64,000 nt of DNA from an uncultured Bacteroides sp. (GTDB lineage Bacteria > Bacteroidota > Bacteroidia > Bacteroidales > Bacteroidaceae), in contig CABMPP010000003.1 of NCBI GenBank assembly GCA_902388495.1, forward strand, positions 186,001 through 250,000, given 5' to 3'. Within the stretch, counting starts at the first letter, position 1, and each line of letters begins with the position of its first letter. Of this stretch, positions 62,910 to 64,000 are shown piece after piece. Both the position numbers and the translations under genes were made by a program. The notes under the pieces are model-generated. The model had not been told where the DNA came from and ran no database searches. It saw only the letters and a program-made list of their open reading frames with translations.

Positions 62910-64000
62910 ATGAGATGTAAGACCGTCATTATTGCAGCGATGTGTTTAGGGATATCCGGCACTTTGCCTGCACAATCCATTTACCCCGGACAACATGCGG
63001 GGAAAATGCAGCAAGAAACCGTTGTTCCGCTTCGGGCGGAAAGTTTTGACCTGAAGGATGTTCATTTGCTGCCCAGCCGTTTTCGCGAGAATATGATGCG
63101 TGATTCTGCTTGGATGGCCTCTATTGATGTAACCCGCTTGCTGCACAGTTTCTATACCAACGCAGGGGTGTTTGCCGGGCGCGAAGGTGGTTATATGACT
63201 GTGAAGAAGTTGGGAGGCTGGGAATCTTTGGATTGTGAGTTGCGTGGGCATACCACGGGACATTTGCTGTCTGCGTACGGATTGATGTACGCGGCTACCG
63301 GCAGTGAACTGTTCAAGCTAAAGGGAGACAGCTTGGTGAATGGGTTGGCGGAAGTACAGAAGGCGCTCGGTAATGGCTATCTCAGTGCTTTCCCCGAAGA
63401 ACTGATTAACCGGAATATCCGTGGAACCGGTGTCTGGGCTCCATGGTACACGCTGCATAAGCTTTATGCCGGTTTGATAGACCAATATCTTTATGCCGAC
63501 AATGTACAGGCATTGAAGGTAGTGAAAAAGATGGGCGATTGGGCATATAATAAACTGAAACCGTTGAGTGAGGAAACCCGGCGCCGGATGATACGTAATG
63601 AGTTTGGAGGTATCAATGAAGCGTTTTATAATCTGTATGCAATAACCGGCAATGAAGATTATCATTGGTTGGCAGAATTTTTCTATCATAATGAAGTGAT
63701 TGACCCGCTGAAAGAATTACGTGATGATTTGGGAACCAAGCATACCAATACGTTTATTCCGAAGGTGATTGCCGAAGCTCGTAATTATGAACTGACAAAA
63801 GATGAGACAAGCCGAAAGCTGACCGACTTCTTCTGGCATACTATGATTGCACAGCATACGTTTGCTCCAGGATGCAGCAGCGACAAGGAGCATTACTTTG
63901 ATCCTCAGAAGATGTCTGAGCATCTTTCAGGATATACGGGAGAGACGTGCTGTACATATAATATGTTGAAACTGAGTCGTCACCTCTTTTGTTGGACGGG
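62910..64000 (+). CDS. GH127/DUF1680 beta-L-arabinofuranosidase-type glycoside hydrolase (3' end beyond window)
   Basis: An open frame from ATG 62910 (MRCKTVIIAAMCLGISGTLP, a signal peptide) runs to the window edge, giving 363 residues of an incomplete protein. Family marks are LRGHTTGHLLSAYGLMYAAT, GVWAPWYTLHKLYAGLIDQY and the cysteine-rich SGYTGETCCTYNMLKLSRHL. In GH127 the paired cysteines and glutamate form a zinc-cysteine site in which cysteine is the nucleophile. The known enzyme removes beta-L-arabinofuranose from arabinose oligosaccharides and pectin side chains. It is divergent from the GH28-like gene and belongs to the third carbohydrate locus. Confidence 0.9.
   Translation, partial: MRCKTVIIAAMCLGISGTLPAQSIYPGQHAGKMQQETVVPLRAESFDLKDVHLLPSRFRENMMRDSAWMASIDVTRLLHSFYTNAGVFAGREGGYMTVKKLGGWESLDCELRGHTTGHLLSAYGLMYAATGSELFKLKGDSLVNGLAEVQKALGNGYLSAFPEELINRNIRGTGVWAPWYTLHKLYAGLIDQYLYADNVQALKVVKKMGDWAYNKLKPLSEETRRRMIRNEFGGINEAFYNLYAITGNEDYHWLAEFFYHNEVIDPLKELRDDLGTKHTNTFIPKVIAEARNYELTKDETSRKLTDFFWHTMIAQHTFAPGCSSDKEHYFDPQKMSEHLSGYTGETCCTYNMLKLSRHLFCWT

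Overview
The window is typical of a gut Bacteroides chromosome; I would not go below genus level. The signs are two SusC/SusD pairs, FecR/ECF switches, propeller-type sensor regulators, fimbrillin-like lipoproteins, paired HU-like and VirE-like genes, and many promoters with the Bacteroides -7 motif TAnnTTTG. No rRNA, tRNA, CRISPR array or intact transposase gene was recognised.

Layout. 1-9048 (minus): a polysaccharide utilisation locus (PUL) with an ECF sigma factor, FecR anti-sigma, SusC with STN domain, SusD and a GH78-type enzyme cut by the window edge. 9182-15817: core metabolism (NADP glutamate dehydrogenase, MaeB malic enzyme with a coupled 57-aa membrane protein) and a GH20 hexosaminidase. 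15931-19607: a GC-rich TPR/HTH membrane regulator, a small gene with a possible frameshift, and a MNT-HEPN-MNT toxin-antitoxin-like cluster. 19690-27754: an accessory block with two copies of a cassette (small 86/87-aa protein plus GLUG-repeat fimbrillin-like lipoprotein). The copies share promoter sequence, are separated by an Rpn-family nuclease gene, are led by a membrane HTH regulator, and are followed by an HU-like gene with a striking 22-bp-periodic palindrome array in front of it. 28007-38454: housekeeping and stress genes (MetY, cell-wall amidase, RlmJ-like, GNAT, two AraC regulators, VOC, two DJ-1/PfpI, DUF3795, HxlR, YtxH, monooxygenase). 38533-52782 (plus): a second PUL with a heparinase II/III-like enzyme, a kinase-less propeller/AraC membrane regulator, an ECF factor without anti-sigma, SusC, SusD and a two-module GH43 enzyme. 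52783-56462: gene remnants (HipB-like, DUF4143-like) around a divergent HU-like / VirE-like pair whose shared intergenic region is a second, degenerate 22-bp-periodic array. 56476-64000: a third carbohydrate locus with GH31, another kinase-less propeller/AraC regulator, a GH28-like beta-helix enzyme and a partial GH127 enzyme.

How the parts work together. The PULs take up and degrade complex glycans. The combination of GH78, GH43, GH28-like and GH127 fits plant pectin or arabinan side chains, but the substrates are inferred from family membership only. The most unusual structures are the two 22-bp-periodic arrays, each upstream of an HU-like DNA-binding protein gene, and the duplicated fimbrillin cassettes with a conserved palindromic box at the same distance from a conserved promoter.
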